Positions 62,772-64,000 of a stretch of 64,000 nucleotides of DNA are shown here, piece after piece. The stretch is from contig CM022672.1 in NCBI GenBank assembly GCA_012295275.1, forward strand, positions 24,015,930 through 24,079,929, in the 5' to 3' direction. Every line of letters begins with the position of its first letter. Position 1 is the first letter of the stretch. Below the pieces are notes generated by a model. That model did no database searches and was not told the origin of the DNA. It saw only the letters and a list, made by a program, of their open reading frames with translations. This DNA comes from Chrysomallon squamiferum. Its lineage: Eukaryota; Mollusca; Gastropoda; Neomphalida; Peltospiridae. A program made the position numbers and the translations under genes.

Positions 62772-64000
62772 GTAACTTCTTAAAAATATTTATTGCTGCA
62801 GTTGATGTTTGAGTTATGAGGCTTATTTGGTGTTTTTGCTTATTGGTTTTCGTTAAGCATTTAGAACTAGATTTCAGTTTATTTAGTTTCAGAACTAATT
62901 TTCCACCTGAAATATGTTTCATATTAATTAAGGAAAATATAAACTGTACATGGAGTTGAATGGTTTGAAACTAGCAGAATGTGTTTAAAGTTTAAATTTG
63001 TGAGGCACTCGGACAAGAGGAAATGCTCGGAACCCCCAAACAAAGATTGTGATACATATATTTTCCAAAGGAGCCCACAAATGTATTTCTAAAAAAAGCA
63101 AACTTTATGCAAACTTGGCAAAAACTGATAATTGATATGACATTTTTAGTATTCACTATTGCAAATGCAAAGAAACAAGAAAAAGTCCACTGAAATTAGA
63201 CAACTGGAGGCAGTCCATTCACCATAAAATGTCCTTAGCAGTCATGCATTTTTAAGCTGCTTAAGCTATACATCTTTGAGAAAACAAGTCTAGATATAGT
63301 TCAGCAAGAATGATTTAGAATGTCTCAATCACATTTGTGGGGGGTCATTCTTTTTGGGGCGGGCGGGGTGTCTTTGTTTAAAGAGCAGCAAATCTGCAAA
63401 TTTAGCATAAACAAAATTTGTCTGTTTGTTTGTATAATTTCAATTTCAGATGCTTTTTAAAATATTTAGCATCATCTATTTTAAGGTGGTTAAAATGACA
63501 CAGAATGTAATTGTTAAATAATTAGTTTTATGTTTATACACATAAAATTACTACAAACATTTGATGTTTAATCATATTCCTGTATAATACACAAAGTCAT
63601 CTAATCATTAGAGCCAACTCCAGAAAGGTGTTGCAGGTCCCAATTAGGCTCAATAAACTGTTGTTAATCACAAGTTTAAAGGTAAGTTGGATATTTGAAG
63701 AAGGAACATTATACAGTGTTTTCTTAGTTTTGTACATGATGTGATTTGGCTGCAGACAAAAGTTACCTATCTGATGTTGGTAATATTTTCTCTGAGAGAG
63801 CAAATCAACATTTGAAGCAAAACAAAATCACTGTATAAAGCACTTAAGATATTTCAAAAAAGTTATCAATTTATTTTTTCTCATGTTGGATTCAGCACTC
63901 AAGAAATACTATGATTAGCAGTTGAAATTCTTTCTTTATACAGTTTAATAAAGAATTTCAAAACAATTTATTTTTGAATATGTATACATACTTTCTGGGT
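62772..64000 (+). other. Start of endophilin-B intron 3
   Basis: No exon matching the next part of the endophilin BAR domain is found before the window ends. There is a short G-rich patch near 63340-63370. Confidence 0.7.

Overview
This is a eukaryotic, very AT-rich window. It is packed with microsatellites (ATT/AAT, CT/GA, CA/GT, GATA/GATG), minisatellites and poly-A/T tracts, and its genes are split into small exons by GT-AG introns. Intron density, the animal-type endophilin-B gene, the CAP-domain gene and the repeat style fit an invertebrate animal. A lophotrochozoan, probably a cephalopod mollusc such as an octopus, is my inference from sequence style, not a proof. No bacterial operons, CRISPR arrays, rRNA genes or intact tRNA genes are seen.

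Layout. (1) 1168-8247, plus strand: an eight-exon gene whose exons join in perfect phase into a 492-residue protein. It has two GAPR-1/GLIPR2-type CAP domains, each with a full His-Glu-Glu-His tetrad, joined by an unrecognised linker. One intron holds a minisatellite of about 30 copies of a 37-bp unit. (2) 8248-31284: repeat-rich DNA with no convincing coding exon. A GC-richer block ending in a splice donor at 16503 may be the non-coding first exon of gene 3. The stretch also holds a mariner-like MITE, a 44-bp repeated element, a degenerate tandem array of about 110-bp units and an AGTCAGTG-type minisatellite. (3) 31325-37270, plus strand: a five-exon gene for a 160-residue secreted precursor. 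It has a signal peptide, an acidic propeptide, a Lys-Arg site, two duplicated basic exons, and a C-terminal domain with 12 cysteines in two consecutive C-C-CC-C-C (knottin-like) arrays. (4) 57815 down to about 42960, minus strand: a 15-coding-exon gene for a large hydrophilic Ser/Glu/Lys-rich protein that I do not recognise. All phases agree across the exons. The last exon carries two coding-like reading frames, suggesting a frameshift, an assembly error or alternative splicing near 43535. (5) 59073 to the window end, plus strand: the first three coding exons of endophilin-B (SH3GLB), the N-terminal BAR region. It lies head to head with gene 4 across a GC-richer, probably bidirectional promoter.

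The genes are not an operon, and no shared pathway can be read from the sequence. The most unusual items are the double-cystine-array peptide precursor with its duplicated exons, the tandem intracellular CAP protein with duplicated exon architecture, and the unrecognised minus-strand gene with its reading-frame conflict.
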